Both the position numbers and the translations under genes were made by a program. A DNA stretch of 64,000 nucleotides from Chloroflexota bacterium (GTDB lineage: Bacteria > Chloroflexota > Limnocylindria > Limnocylindrales > CSP1-4), in NCBI GenBank assembly GCA_947475545.1, contig CANJLL010000007.1, positions 1-64,000 on the forward strand, in the 5' to 3' direction. Position 1 is the first letter of the stretch; each line of letters opens with the position of its first letter. Shown here one piece after another: positions 27,777 through 36,629 of the stretch. The notes beneath the pieces are model-generated. The model was not told where the DNA came from and did no database searches. It worked only from the letters and a program-made list of their open reading frames with translations.

Positions 27777-28892
27777 TCACTCCGCCTCCGGGGCGCCGGC
27801 CTGGAGCAGGCGGCGCATCAGGGCTGGCGTCCTGAGATCCAGCCGCACCAGGCGAGGTGCGGGGGCATACCGACGGCCGCGTCGATCACCCAGCGGCATT
27901 AGCCACCCCGCGTCGGACATCGCACCCAGCATCGCCCGGGCCCGGGCTGGCGAGAGCCCCAGGGCCTCGGCGACCCACGTCGTTCGAACGGGCGCCATTC
28001 GGACGCTCAGCAGGATCGCGGGCCACTGCGGTCCTGCGCGTTGCTCGCCGCTCAGCTCCATGAACAACAGGCCCAGGTCGTGGGGGATCGCGGACATCAC
28101 TCGGTTCCGGGCGCCCAGCCGAGCGACACAGACCTCCGCGAAGTACTCCAGCCAGGGCGTCGCGGCGTGATCGTCGGGCTGGTAGGACGCCCCGTGCGTC
28201 TCCTGGAGGACCGCGAAGTAGCGCGGCCCGCTGGCCCGGATCTCCGACTCCACGTTCAACAGCTCGGGCGCACCGATGCCAGAACGCATCAACGCCAGGG
28301 AGCCGACGACGCGGGCGGTCCGGCCGTTGCCATTGAGCCATGGGTGGATCGAGACGACGTTGAGATGGGCGAGGCCGGCGAAGACGAGCGGATGTGTCTC
28401 GGTGGGTCGCCGCAGCCATTCGACCAGCCCCGCCATCAGGTCCGGCAGGCGCTGCCAGTCGGGTGGCTGGTAGATCCCACCCACGGTCACGGGCTCCCGT
28501 CGGTACTCCCCGCGCTGGTCGTCCGCCAGCCCGGCGATCACCGCGCCGTTGAGTCGGCGAATCAGCTCGGTCGACCACTCGAAGTCGCTCCGCAGCGCGG
28601 CGCGATTCGCCAGGTCCAGCGCGTCGTTGTAGTTGAGCACCTCCCGGATATCGGCCCGGGACCCGTCCACCTGACCCCCGGCCAGCACCTCCCCCACCTG
28701 CGCCGGCGTGAGGCGGTTGCCCTCGATCGCCGTGCTGCCAGCGACCGTGGCGGAACGCGCGGCTGGCCAGAGGGAGATGTCCGCCCAGCGGTGCTGCGCG
28801 ACGGGATTCTCCCGTGAGGCCTGGGTGTCCCAGGCGGCCAGGAGTTGCGTGAGGCGCGGCGTGGTGCGGTAGGCGAGATGCAGGCCCATCAT
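27777..28892 (-). CDS. Fic-family protein with C-terminal winged helix
   Basis: 371 residues. An N-terminal inhibitory helix motif STAIEGN (class II Fic, S/T-x-x-x-E-G/N) lies near residue 53. A conserved REPVTVGGIY precedes the active loop HPWLNGNGRTAR (about 183-194). The canonical motif is HPFx(D/E)GNGR; here the acidic residue that holds Mg is Asn, while His, the anion-hole glycine and Arg remain, so AMPylation may be weak or the activity different. The last about 90 residues contain a winged-helix segment (LGLSPARARAMLGAMSDAGWLMP). Fic-wHTH proteins can act as regulators. Its promoter has two matching 25-base elements, consistent with self-control. Confidence 0.9.
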   Translation of the reverse strand: MMGLHLAYRTTPRLTQLLAAWDTQASRENPVAQHRWADISLWPAARSATVAGSTAIEGNRLTPAQVGEVLAGGQVDGSRADIREVLNYNDALDLANRAALRSDFEWSTELIRRLNGAVIAGLADDQRGEYRREPVTVGGIYQPPDWQRLPDLMAGLVEWLRRPTETHPLVFAGLAHLNVVSIHPWLNGNGRTARVVGSLALMRSGIGAPELLNVESEIRASGPRYFAVLQETHGASYQPDDHAATPWLEYFAEVCVARLGARNRVMSAIPHDLGLLFMELSGEQRAGPQWPAILLSVRMAPVRTTWVAEALGLSPARARAMLGAMSDAGWLMPLGDRRGRRYAPAPRLVRLDLRTPALMRRLLQAGAPEAE

Positions 28893-28963
28893 TTGTCGCT
28901 CACTTCACAAGCGATAACTTCGGGTGCATCGTACGATGCTGTCGCCACTCTGACAAGCGACAT
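28893..28963 (-). promoter_or_regulatory. fic promoter with paired operator-like elements
   Basis: On the minus strand, TTGTCA (complement of 28951-28956), 17 bases, TACGAT (complement of 28928-28933). Two 25-base elements of the form TGTCGC-N11-GCGA(T/C)A lie at 28893-28917, touching the start codon, and 28939-28963, over the -35. A perfect palindrome GCATCGTACGATGC (28926-28939) covers the -10. The spacers of the two elements also share the bases ACAA. Classic layout for repression. Confidence 0.6.
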
Positions 28964-29093
28964 GACGCGCCGGCCGACGCCCGTCCGCGAGTCACCTGGG
29001 TAGCGAGCGGAGCCACCACCGCCCATCGGCGCACCTGGCCGCACGCCCGCTACAATCGCCGGGACCCCCAGGCGTCCACGCGGAGGATCGGCA

Positions 29094-29594
29094 GTGCAGG
29101 AGGCCACCACCCGGGCCATCGTCGAGGGCCTGCGCGAGGCGGGCATCGACTTCGTCGTGTACATGCCCGATTCGTTCTTTTTCGAGACCATCAACGTGCT
29201 TGAGGCGGACCCCGACTTTCAGTGCGTCTCCGTCCCCAACGAGAGCGTGGGGATGTGCCTGGCCGCCGGCGCCTGGCTGGGCGGCCGCAAGCCCGTGATG
29301 CTGATGGAGAACACCGGCCTGTTCGTCGCCATGAACGCCATCACGCGGTTCCACCAGCCCTTCGGCATCCCCGTGCTGATGCTGATCAGCTACCGCGGCG
29401 ACGCGGGCGACGGGTGGTGGATGGTGACCGACATCGGCCACGCCTTCGAGCCCGTCCTGCGCGACCTGGGCGTCATGTACGAGCGCGTGGACGAGCCCGA
29501 GAAGGCCCGCAAGGCCATCCGGCTGATGCAGACGTCCGCGTCGGTCTCGGAGGAGCTCCAGGCCGTGGTGTTCCGGAAGGAGGGCGCGTGGTAA
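29094..29594 (+). CDS. TPP enzyme alpha subunit, sulfopyruvate decarboxylase (ComD)-like
   Basis: 166 residues: the pyrimidine-binding half of a thiamine diphosphate 2-oxoacid decarboxylase as a separate subunit. It contains FVVYMPDSFFFE, VSVPNESVGMCLAAGAWLGG with the catalytic Glu expected in the NE pair, and LMLISYRGDAGDGWWM. Together with the next gene (seven-base overlap) it has the ComD/ComE split of sulfopyruvate decarboxylase. GTG start with GGAGGA upstream. No coenzyme M genes are nearby, so another 2-oxoacid is likely. Confidence 0.82.
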   Translation: MQEATTRAIVEGLREAGIDFVVYMPDSFFFETINVLEADPDFQCVSVPNESVGMCLAAGAWLGGRKPVMLMENTGLFVAMNAITRFHQPFGIPVLMLISYRGDAGDGWWMVTDIGHAFEPVLRDLGVMYERVDEPEKARKAIRLMQTSASVSEELQAVVFRKEGAW

Positions 29595-30226
29595 CCCGGT
29601 ACGAGATGCTGGAGCGGCTCGCCGCCCACATCGGCGACGCGCTGGTGCTCACCAACCTCAAGGGCACGGCCCACGAATGGCACCACCTCCATCCGAAGGA
29701 TTCGAACCTCCTCTACCTGGGCCTGGGCATGCCCACGCCTGCCGCGCTGGGCCTGGCGATGGCGCTCCCCCACCGCCACGTGGTCTCGCTGGACGGCGAC
29801 GGCAGCATCCTCCTGGACATGGCGGCCATCCCCACCGTGGGCCAGGTGCAGCCGAAGAACCTGATCGTGGTGATCTTCGACAACGAGTCCTACGAGAGCA
29901 ACGGCGCCCTGCCCACGGCCACGTCGGCGGGGACGGACCTGACGGGCGTCGCGCGCTCGTGCGGGATCGCCAACGCGGTCACGGCCACCACGGCCGACGA
30001 GTTCGAGGCCGCCGTGGTGGCGGCCATGACCACCGCGGGGCCGCACTTCATCACGGCCAAGGTGGAGAAGGGCACGCGCAAGGTGCCCATCACGATGACC
30101 TACGGCAAGTACAACAAGTACGTCTTCGTGAAGCACATCGAGCAGTCCGAGGGGCTGGAGATCCTGCGCTCCATCACCGCCACGGGCCGCGGCTACACGC
30201 CCAACAAGACCTACTACTCCGACTGA
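29588..30226 (+). CDS. TPP enzyme beta subunit, sulfopyruvate decarboxylase (ComE)-like
   Basis: 212 residues. The diphosphate-Mg half: LYLGLGMPTPAALGLAMALP, the GDG motif in VSLDGDGSILLDM, and FDNESYESNGA about 30 residues on (family GDG-N25-30-NN, here DN). The C-terminus ends in an unusual Tyr/Lys-rich stretch (TYGKYNKYVFVKHIEQ). It overlaps the alpha gene by seven bases with a GTG start, so translation is coupled. The two subunits should form an alpha/beta decarboxylase in the cytoplasm. Substrate unknown; sulfopyruvate, phosphonopyruvate and other small 2-oxoacids are candidates. Confidence 0.82.
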   Translation: MVTRYEMLERLAAHIGDALVLTNLKGTAHEWHHLHPKDSNLLYLGLGMPTPAALGLAMALPHRHVVSLDGDGSILLDMAAIPTVGQVQPKNLIVVIFDNESYESNGALPTATSAGTDLTGVARSCGIANAVTATTADEFEAAVVAAMTTAGPHFITAKVEKGTRKVPITMTYGKYNKYVFVKHIEQSEGLEILRSITATGRGYTPNKTYYSD

Positions 30227-30278
30227 GGGACCGCGCCGGCCCGTTGACGTCGGCAGGGCGGCGCGCGAACAATGCCGC

Positions 30279-30779
30279 ATGCCCGACGCACCGGACAACA
30301 AGCGCCAGGTCCGCCGGCGCGACGCCGATGGCCGGATGCAGGTTGGGCCCGACTGGGAGACGCTAATCGAGCGGCAGATCCGCGAGGCGCTCCAGGAAGG
30401 CCAATTCGAGAACCTCCCCTACCAGGGTGAGCCGCTGCCCAACGACGACAACCCCTATGCCGGGGAGATGGGCATCGCCTTCCGGATGCTCAAGAATGCC
30501 GGCGTGGCGCCGCCGTGGATCGAGGCCGACAAGGAGGTCCGTGATCTCCTCGCTCGGCGCGACGCGATCTTGGCGCGCGTCGCCGCGGGCCCGGAGCCCA
30601 CCGCCTACGAGCGTCGGCGCGACCGGGTGGTGCTGCAGGACCTGGTGGCCGACATCAACGGGTCCATCGCCAGGGTCAACGCCGAGGCGCCGACGGATCG
30701 CCAGCACCGCCGGCCCCTGTCCCTCCCGGACGAGCTCGCCGGCTACGACGAGGCGTCCCGCCGGTCGCCAGGGCAATGA
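30279..30779 (+). CDS. DnaJC28-like (DUF1992) protein
   Basis: 166 residues. The DUF1992 block is clear: LIERQIREALQEGQFENLPY, QGEPLPNDDNPYAGE, FRMLKNAGVAPPWIE. The middle is helical and charged. This domain is found without a J domain in many bacteria (YhdN type); function is unknown. Charged soluble protein, convergent with the secreted-protein gene at 30850. Confidence 0.88.
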   Translation: MPDAPDNKRQVRRRDADGRMQVGPDWETLIERQIREALQEGQFENLPYQGEPLPNDDNPYAGEMGIAFRMLKNAGVAPPWIEADKEVRDLLARRDAILARVAAGPEPTAYERRRDRVVLQDLVADINGSIARVNAEAPTDRQHRRPLSLPDELAGYDEASRRSPGQ

Positions 30780-30849
30780 GGGCGGACGATCAGAGCTGGA
30801 CGTGCCGATCCGCCGGCCGGCGCCCATGGGCTCGGCCAGCCCCGTGGCA

Positions 30850-32223
30850 TCAGGGCCCGGTGATGGCGAACAGCATGGTCCCGGAATACGTGCCGGCCGC
30901 CACGGACGGGAGACGGACCCGGATCCGGAAGACCTGGCTCGCCCTGGTGTCACCCACCGTGGCCGTGATCAGCGCGAGGTCCCAGGGCCCGCCGGGCGGC
31001 GGAACCGTCGCATACGCGCCGTTGGACAGGGTCAGCACCGAGACGTCGCTGCTGCCGATGACGGCCTGGGTGCCGGCGGAGAGCGGGTGCGTCATCGTGG
31101 CGGTGACCGTGCGGCCCGTCTCGGTCGAGAGCCACTGGATTGACGCGTCGCCGGAGGTCACAACCTGGCCCGGGAAGCTCTCGCCGATGTTCACGGTCGC
31201 CGGCGCATAGGCCACCGTTCCGGTGATGGAGCCGTCCGTCCGAGAGACAGACGTGATCGCGTACGACGCCGTGTCGCCGAGGCTGGTGGCGCTGTCCGTG
31301 ACGGTGCCCGCTGGTGTCAGCGTCTTGCCCGTGCCGGGGAGCGCTGTGTCAAATGCCTGCGTCCATGCGCCCATGTCGCCCGTCGCGAGGGTGCCGACGC
31401 TGACCTCCGGAAGCCCCGATGAGGCGGTGGTCCCGTCGTACTCCCTGGAGTCGGCGCCCGCCGTCACCGTGATGGGGCGCGGGGTGACGTCGAAGGCGGC
31501 CGAGGTGGCCCCGGTCAGGCCCGGCGATGCCGCATCCAGTCGGTAGCCCTGGCCGACCCCCTTGATGGCCAGTCCCGCGAACGTGGCGATCCCCTGGCTG
31601 GCCGTGACGCTCACCGCGCCCAGCAAGGTCCCCGGGATCCCGCCGGCGCTCGGGGTGCCGGCGTGCCTCGCCACCGTGACGCTGACCGCGCTGCCCGGGA
31701 CGGCGTTGCCAAACGCGTCGACGACCCTGACCACCGGTTGCGTGACGAAGGGTGTGCCGTGGATGCCGCTGCCTGGGTTCGTGGTGAATGCAGTTACCGC
31801 GGCTCCGCCGGCGCCGACCGTGACCGGGGCGCTGGAACCGGCGCTGACGACGGGCGTGCCGCTGACGCGCGTGGCGGTGATCGTCGGAGATCCGGCGGTC
31901 TTGAGGGTGACCGTGAAGGCGCCGGTGCCGGCTGCGAGGGCGGCGTTGGCCGGGAGGGTGGCGTTGGCATCGCTCCTGGTGACGGCCACCGTCGGGGCCG
32001 CCGGACTGCTCAGGTTCCACCAGGCATCCACGGCAGCCTGGGCCGGCGCCGCACCGATGGCGAGCAGCATCGGCACCATGAGCCCGAGCACCAGGAGCCG
32101 GCGCAGGTTCAGGGCGCGGCGATGCCCCGTCCCGAACGGCGCCTGCTGCCCGGCGGTCGATCCCACGGCGTCAGTCTCTGGGCCCGGGGCCGGCTGATCA
32201 GGATTCGGCCGCCGGGCGGTCAT
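30850..32223 (-). CDS. Secreted repeat protein with YDG-like domain
   Basis: 457 residues. About 40 charged residues precede a signal segment (LLVLGLMVPMLLAIGAAPAQA). Two Ig-like beta-domains of the invasin/Big type follow (TVTLKTAGSPTITATRVSGT and VVRVVDAFGNAVPGSAVSV). Then comes a YDG-like domain (ADSREYDGTTAS to SYAITSVS) and a beta-rich end. Exported, surface or wall role probable. Its start lies inside the original 3' end of the broken gene upstream (26-base overlap), so the two were an operon. Confidence 0.72.
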   Translation of the reverse strand: MTARRPNPDQPAPGPETDAVGSTAGQQAPFGTGHRRALNLRRLLVLGLMVPMLLAIGAAPAQAAVDAWWNLSSPAAPTVAVTRSDANATLPANAALAAGTGAFTVTLKTAGSPTITATRVSGTPVVSAGSSAPVTVGAGGAAVTAFTTNPGSGIHGTPFVTQPVVRVVDAFGNAVPGSAVSVTVARHAGTPSAGGIPGTLLGAVSVTASQGIATFAGLAIKGVGQGYRLDAASPGLTGATSAAFDVTPRPITVTAGADSREYDGTTASSGLPEVSVGTLATGDMGAWTQAFDTALPGTGKTLTPAGTVTDSATSLGDTASYAITSVSRTDGSITGTVAYAPATVNIGESFPGQVVTSGDASIQWLSTETGRTVTATMTHPLSAGTQAVIGSSDVSVLTLSNGAYATVPPPGGPWDLALITATVGDTRASQVFRIRVRLPSVAAGTYSGTMLFAITGP

Positions 32224-32671
32224 GGGATGGTCGACGCGCGCGCAGGCGCCGGATCCGCCAGACGATGAGCAGGAGCAGGATCAGGGCAACCGGCGGCCCG
32301 GCCTAGAGCACCAGCTTCTGCAGGTTGATGATGATGAAGTGGCCCGTCGCGAGCACCGGTCCGCGGCTGTCGGCGTCGCTGCCGGGCAGCGCGTAGGTGT
32401 AGTCGTACGAGCCCAGCAGCGGCACGTCGCGCAGGACCAGGCCCTGGGAGAGCGAAGCACCCGGCAGCACCGTGACGGGCCGCAGGTCGACCGTGCCCTG
32501 GCCATCGACGCTGCCGTCGTAGAGCAGCTGGTCCCCGGCCAACGGGAGCGTGCTGACCAGGTCGAGCGTGGGAACCACGGCCCGGAGCGATGACACCTTG
32601 CCGGACGCGGGGACCCAGACCGCCGCGACATTGCCGCCGTTCACGATGCGGGGCTGCAGGGTGGGCGGATT

Positions 32672-34110
32672 CCATCGGTCGTCGCAACACCTCGACAAGG
32701 AGGTGCTGCAATGGGCGTTCGAGAGCGGCGGTTGGCGATCCAGGCAGTGCGCGGCCAGATCTGGTCGCCAGGGAGGCCGTTGATCGCGCCGCGCGAAGAC
32801 CGTGTCCGGTTCTGGAAGGCGATCGCCTGGGGCATCACCACGGAGGACGCCGCAGCCGAGGCGGGTGTCTCGGCTGCAGTCGGGCACGCTGGTTCCGGCA
32901 GGCTGGTGGGATGCCGTCCCTGTCGCTCCTCCCGTTCTCCGCTCACTACCTGACGTTTGCGGAACGCGAGGAGATCGCCATCCTGCACGCACAACAGCGC
33001 GGGGTGCGCGAGATCGCGCAGGCTCCGTCGCTCGCCGTCGACGATCTCGCGCGAGCTGCGGCGCAACGCATCCACCCGCAGCCACCAGGTGTCCTATCGG
33101 GCAACGACGGCCCAGTGGCACGCGGAGCGGCGTGCCAGCCGGCCCAAGGTCGCCAAGCTCGCAGCCAACCCTGCGCTCCGCGAGTACGTGCAGGACCGGC
33201 TCGCCGGGATGATCGTCCGGCCCGACGGCAGCCACCTTGCCGGTCCCACGGTGCGCTTCATCGGCCGTCGCCACGGACGCCGGGCCGACCGGCGCTGGGC
33301 GAAGCCCTGGAGCCCCGAGCAGATCTCGCACCGGCTCGAGGGCGACTTCCCCGATGATGCGTCGATGCGGATCTCCCACGAGGCGATCTACCAGGCGCTC
33401 TACGTCCAGGGCCGCGGCGCCCTGCGACGCGAGCTCGTGACGTGCCTGCGCACCGGGCGGGCGCTGCGCGTCCCCCGTGCTCGCACCGCGGGGCGCGGGC
33501 ACGGGAAGGGGTTCTTGACCCCGGAACTCCTGATCAGCGAGCGGCCCGCCGAGATCGAGGATCGCGCGGTACCGGGGCACTGGGAGGGCGACCTCATCGT
33601 CGGCCTCAACAGTTCGGCGATCGGAACCCTCGTCGAGCGCACCACCCGGTTCACGCTCCTGCTTCATCTGCCGCCCATGGCCGGCCACGGCAGCGTGGCA
33701 CGGACGAAGAACGGCCCGGCTACGGCAGGGCACGGTGCCGAAGCCGTCCGCGATGCGATCGCCGACGCCATCGGCACGCTGCCGGAGCAGCTCCGGCGGT
33801 CCCTGACCTGGGACCAGGGATCGGAGCTGGCCCAGCACGCCCAGCTCCGCATCGACACCGGGATCGCGGTCTACTTCTGCGACCCGCACAGTCCTTGGCA
33901 ACGCGGCTCCAACGAGAACACCGACGGCCTGCTCCGGCAGTACTTCCCCAAGGGCACCGATCTCGCCCGGCACTCCCGCGCCGATCTGGACGCCGTCGCC
34001 CTGGCGCTCAACACACGGCCGCGCAGGACTCTGGTCTGGAAGAACCCCGCCGAGGCGCTCGACGACCTTCTACGCTCGGCGGGACAAGCCGGTGTTGCGA
34101 CGACTGGTTG
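32672..34110 (+). mobile_element. IS30-family insertion sequence
   Basis: About 1.44 kb, inserted in the secreted-protein gene. The ends carry the inverted repeat TCGTCGCAACACC (32680-32692) and its complement GGTGTTGCGACGA (34091-34103); exact outer limits are uncertain by about ten bases. It contains a single transposase gene in the + direction with frameshifts. No target duplication can be fixed because the target gene is itself degenerate. Confidence 0.8.
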
Positions 34111-34111
34111 A
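32711..34111 (+). pseudogene. IS30-family transposase, two frameshifts
   Basis: Three frame segments. MGVRERRLAIQAVRGQIWSP up to AEAGVSAAVG is the N-terminal helix-turn-helix. A shift near 32880 leads to RWFRQAGGMPSLSL, LTFAEREEIAILHAQQ, and a second near 33025-33035 leads to RSPSTISRELRRNAS and the rest. The catalytic core has GHWEGDLIVG, LTWDQGSEL and the Glu in RGSNENTDGLLRQYFPKGTD, the DDE triad of IS30. The core is intact from 33040 to the stop, so only the DNA-binding end is damaged. The copy is probably inactive unless the shifts are sequencing errors. Confidence 0.82.
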
Positions 34112-34720
34112 GCCCGCCGTGTAGTCGCCGGTCCACGTGGTGACGAGCGCCGGGATCGGGAAGTCCACCGGCAGGCCGTTGACGACCGTGCCCGGAACCC
34201 GGACCAGCACCGTCAATGGGAAGGCGATCCTGGATCGCAGGTTGATGCCACCACCCAGCTGCGGCTGCAGCTGGGCCCATGCCGCATCGCTGATGGTCCC
34301 CGCGACGTCGATGCCGGCGTCGTGGTCCCCGGGCGACGCGTCCTTGGGGACGTTGACGGTCACCGTGATCTGCTGCGGGGTCTCCGGGGCCAGGGTGAAC
34401 GTGCTGGGCGTGACGCCGATCTAGGCTGACGCCCCGAGCGGGCCGGGCGCGGCGGTCGGGGTCTTGACGCCGTTCGCGTCGATGACGAAGTCGTAGATGG
34501 AGAGGGCGACCGACGCCTCGATCACGCCGCCGTTGCCGACCACGAACGAGCCCGTCGTCTTGCCCGGGCCCAGGATCAACTGGCTCTGGCCCACACCCAG
34601 CCCCAGCTTGGGGACGATCGTGCCGCTGGTCGGGTCGGCGGCCAGCGCGCGATCGACTGCTGCCGTTGCGAGCAGGAAAGCGCCCGCGGCCGCGACGAGC
34701 GCGATTCTGCGGATGTTCAT

Positions 34721-34977
34721 GATGAATCCCCCGTGGTTGTCGCGGATCCGGCGGCGTCGCGAAGGAAGGTGGCGATCGCAGCCTGGTTCGTCGGGTCACC
34801 CGGTTGCTGGCGGCGGTCCTGCCGGCCTTGGCAATACCTTCGTTCCGGGGCATTTCGCCGTGATATCGGAGGGGCGCCGCCGTATTACGGAGGCATGACA
34901 GAAGGCCACGGGCGACGGTCCCCCACTCGACGCCTGCCGATTGCGCGGCGGAGCGCCAAGGCGCATCATTCGCGCTG
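34721..34977. other. Divergent intergenic region
   Basis: Between the broken secreted gene and the Hpt gene. It is less GC-rich around 34825-34900 (ATACCTTCGTTCC, GATATCGG, GTATTACGG), which suggests promoter sequence. I cannot fix -35/-10 boxes. Confidence 0.45.
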
Positions 34978-35532
34978 ATGCAGCCGCGCACGGTGGCCGC
35001 ACCCGGTGCTTCGGGTCCCCTCGCCTCGATGCCGGGGCATGACTGGCGAGAGTTGACCTATGGCGATCACCAGCAGACCCTTCGAGCCCCTGGCGTGACG
35101 ACACGGACCGCCGCCGATAATCGCGCCGCGGCGGACAACACCCCCGCCACGGCCGGTCAGGCCCTGCGCAGCGGCCTCCCTGGCGTGCTGGGAGAGGCCC
35201 TCGACGCTGGCGGGCCGGGCCGCGTCCTGGAGTTCATCGACCTCTTCCTCGAATCAAGTGGGGCCCTCGTCGAGGCGGCCACCGGTGCGCTTCGGCGCGG
35301 CGACCTGTCGGCGGCGGCAGAGCGATCCCACACCCTGCGCGGCAATGCTTCGGCGTTCGATGAAGAGGCCGTCGTGACGGCTGCCGCAGAGATCGAGCGC
35401 GCGGCGGGCAGCGGCGCCAGCTCCGAGCGTGCGGCACAGATGGGTGCCGGACTCGAGACGACATTCGCGGCGGCCCGCGCCCGGCTGCTCGAGGTCCGTC
35501 GGCACGTCGCCGCGGCCACGGCCCGGCCATGA
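34978..35532 (+). CDS. Histidine phosphotransfer (Hpt) domain protein
   Basis: 184 residues in the longest frame. The Hpt four-helix bundle occupies about residues 70-180. The phosphorylatable His is in AAERSHTLRGNASAFDEEAV (family HxLKGxS). The start is uncertain: ATG 34978, ATG 35029 and GTG 35095 all lack a good Shine-Dalgarno, and the first 60 residues are low complexity, so the later starts are plausible. The stop overlaps the response regulator start (ATGA). It should relay phosphate between a hybrid kinase and a regulator, most simply the next gene. Confidence 0.82.
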   Translation: MQPRTVAAPGASGPLASMPGHDWRELTYGDHQQTLRAPGVTTRTAADNRAAADNTPATAGQALRSGLPGVLGEALDAGGPGRVLEFIDLFLESSGALVEAATGALRRGDLSAAAERSHTLRGNASAFDEEAVVTAAAEIERAAGSGASSERAAQMGAGLETTFAAARARLLEVRRHVAAATARP

Positions 35533-36227
35533 CCAGGATCCTCGTCGTCGAAGACGACGCCTTCGGCCGGCGCTACCTCGAGTCCATCCTGCGCGACGCC
35601 GGCTGGACGGTGGTCGTGACCCCCGACGGCACGGCGGCGTGGGCGGCGTTCGAGCATGCCGTTGTGCCCTTCGACGTCGTCGTCACCGATATCCGGATGC
35701 CCGGGCTCTCCGGGATCGATCTCATCAAGCGGATCCGCGGGCTGGACCCGGTCGTCGGCGTGATCGCCGTGTCAGCCATGGGCGACGACGAGCAGGTGGT
35801 GGCCGGCATGGAGGCCGGCGCCGACGACTACCTCACCAAGCCGTTCAGCGAACGCGTGCTCGTCGCGAAGGTGCGCGCGGCGATGCGTCGTGCGGCCCAT
35901 GGCGATGATCGGGCCGGGCGCGAGAAGCTGGAGGTCGGCCCGCTCCAGTTGGAGTCGCGGATCGGCGTGGCGACCAAGCTCGGCCGGGCCCTCGCCTTGA
36001 CCCGGACCGAGTTCGCGCTCCTCGAGTACCTGATGCGGAACCAGGGCGGCATCGTCTCACCGGCCCAGATCCTGGGCGCGGTCTGGGGCGAGGCCTACGA
36101 GGAGGACACGGATATCCTGCGGATCGCGGTCCTGCGCCTGCGCCGCAAGATCGAGGACGACCCGGCCAACCCGGCCCTGCTTCGAACGCACGTGGGCTTT
36201 GGCTACAGCCTGGGGCTGCCCGCCTGA
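35529..36227 (+). CDS. OmpR/PhoB-family response regulator
   Basis: 232 residues. Receiver domain 1-115 with acidic pair EDD (8-10), phospho-Asp in VVVTDIRMPG (about residue 52) and the Lys in YLTKPF. The Trans_reg_C winged helix (135-230) has LTRTEFALLEYLMRNQGGIV and TDILRIAVLRLRRKI. Cytoplasmic DNA-binding regulator, co-translated with the Hpt gene. No cognate sensor kinase lies next to it; the hybrid kinase at 47139 is one possible partner in this window, but that is a guess. Confidence 0.93.
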   Translation: MTRILVVEDDAFGRRYLESILRDAGWTVVVTPDGTAAWAAFEHAVVPFDVVVTDIRMPGLSGIDLIKRIRGLDPVVGVIAVSAMGDDEQVVAGMEAGADDYLTKPFSERVLVAKVRAAMRRAAHGDDRAGREKLEVGPLQLESRIGVATKLGRALALTRTEFALLEYLMRNQGGIVSPAQILGAVWGEAYEEDTDILRIAVLRLRRKIEDDPANPALLRTHVGFGYSLGLPA

Positions 36228-36629
36228 CCGATCGAATCGGGGTGACCCGGTGGGCACGGAGACGACCGCCGGGCTGATCCCCGATCTGGAGCACGAGCAT
36301 CGGCGTGGGTCGCGCGCCAGACCCAGGCTGAAGCGATCGGGGCGAGGAGCGTCGCCCCGCCATCGTTCAGGCGATCGGGCGCGTGGCCTCGGCGCCCGAC
36401 AGGCCAGGCAACTCCGACGACACCCTCGCGGGCGCGCCGCCGTCGCCGCGTTCGAGCGCCTGGGCGCGCAGCCGGACCTGCTCCGGGCGCGTGCGCTGGC
36501 GGAGGAGCTGCGCGGGACGGCCTGACGGCCTGGAGACACTGACGGTGGCACCAACCACCTCGCGCAGACGTCGTCGCGCTGAATCCCAACCGAAGCAGGG
36601 CGGCGGGCTGTCCGGGCCCGTGGGCTCGG
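36228..36629. other. Gene-free region with a regulator-like remnant
   Basis: About 400 bases. One + frame ends at 36525 with AAFERLGAQPDLLRARALAE, a pattern common at the C-terminus of large LuxR/SARP-type regulators (ALFERLGA-x-x-D). No other conserved part is present. I read it as a remnant rather than a gene. Confidence 0.4.

Larger units (their letters stand above)
32198..34720 (-). pseudogene. Secreted membrane-anchored protein (DUF916/WxL-like) broken by two TAG codons and an IS
   Basis: ATG 34720 starts a signal peptide (RRIALVAAAGAFLLATAAVD). A beta-rich domain follows (GLGVGQSQLILGPGKTTGSF, TFTLAPETPQQITVNVPKDA), resembling DUF916-type extracellular domains. An in-frame TAG at about 34422 interrupts it. 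The same frame resumes at once with IGVTPSTFTL and runs to the IS30 insertion. Beyond the IS it continues from WNPPTLQPRIVNGGN to NLQKLVL and a second TAG (32303-32305). In the same frame AGPPVALILLLLIVWRIRRL follows, an evident membrane anchor, ending at TGA 32198. So one gene of about 350 codons carries two nonsense codons and an insertion. Confidence 0.8.

Noticed and set aside
32198-34720. Genome-wide reading of TAG as an amino acid
   Set aside because: argG and the gene ending at 7019 stop at TAG in the expected place, so the in-frame TAGs in this one broken gene are better explained as nonsense mutations.
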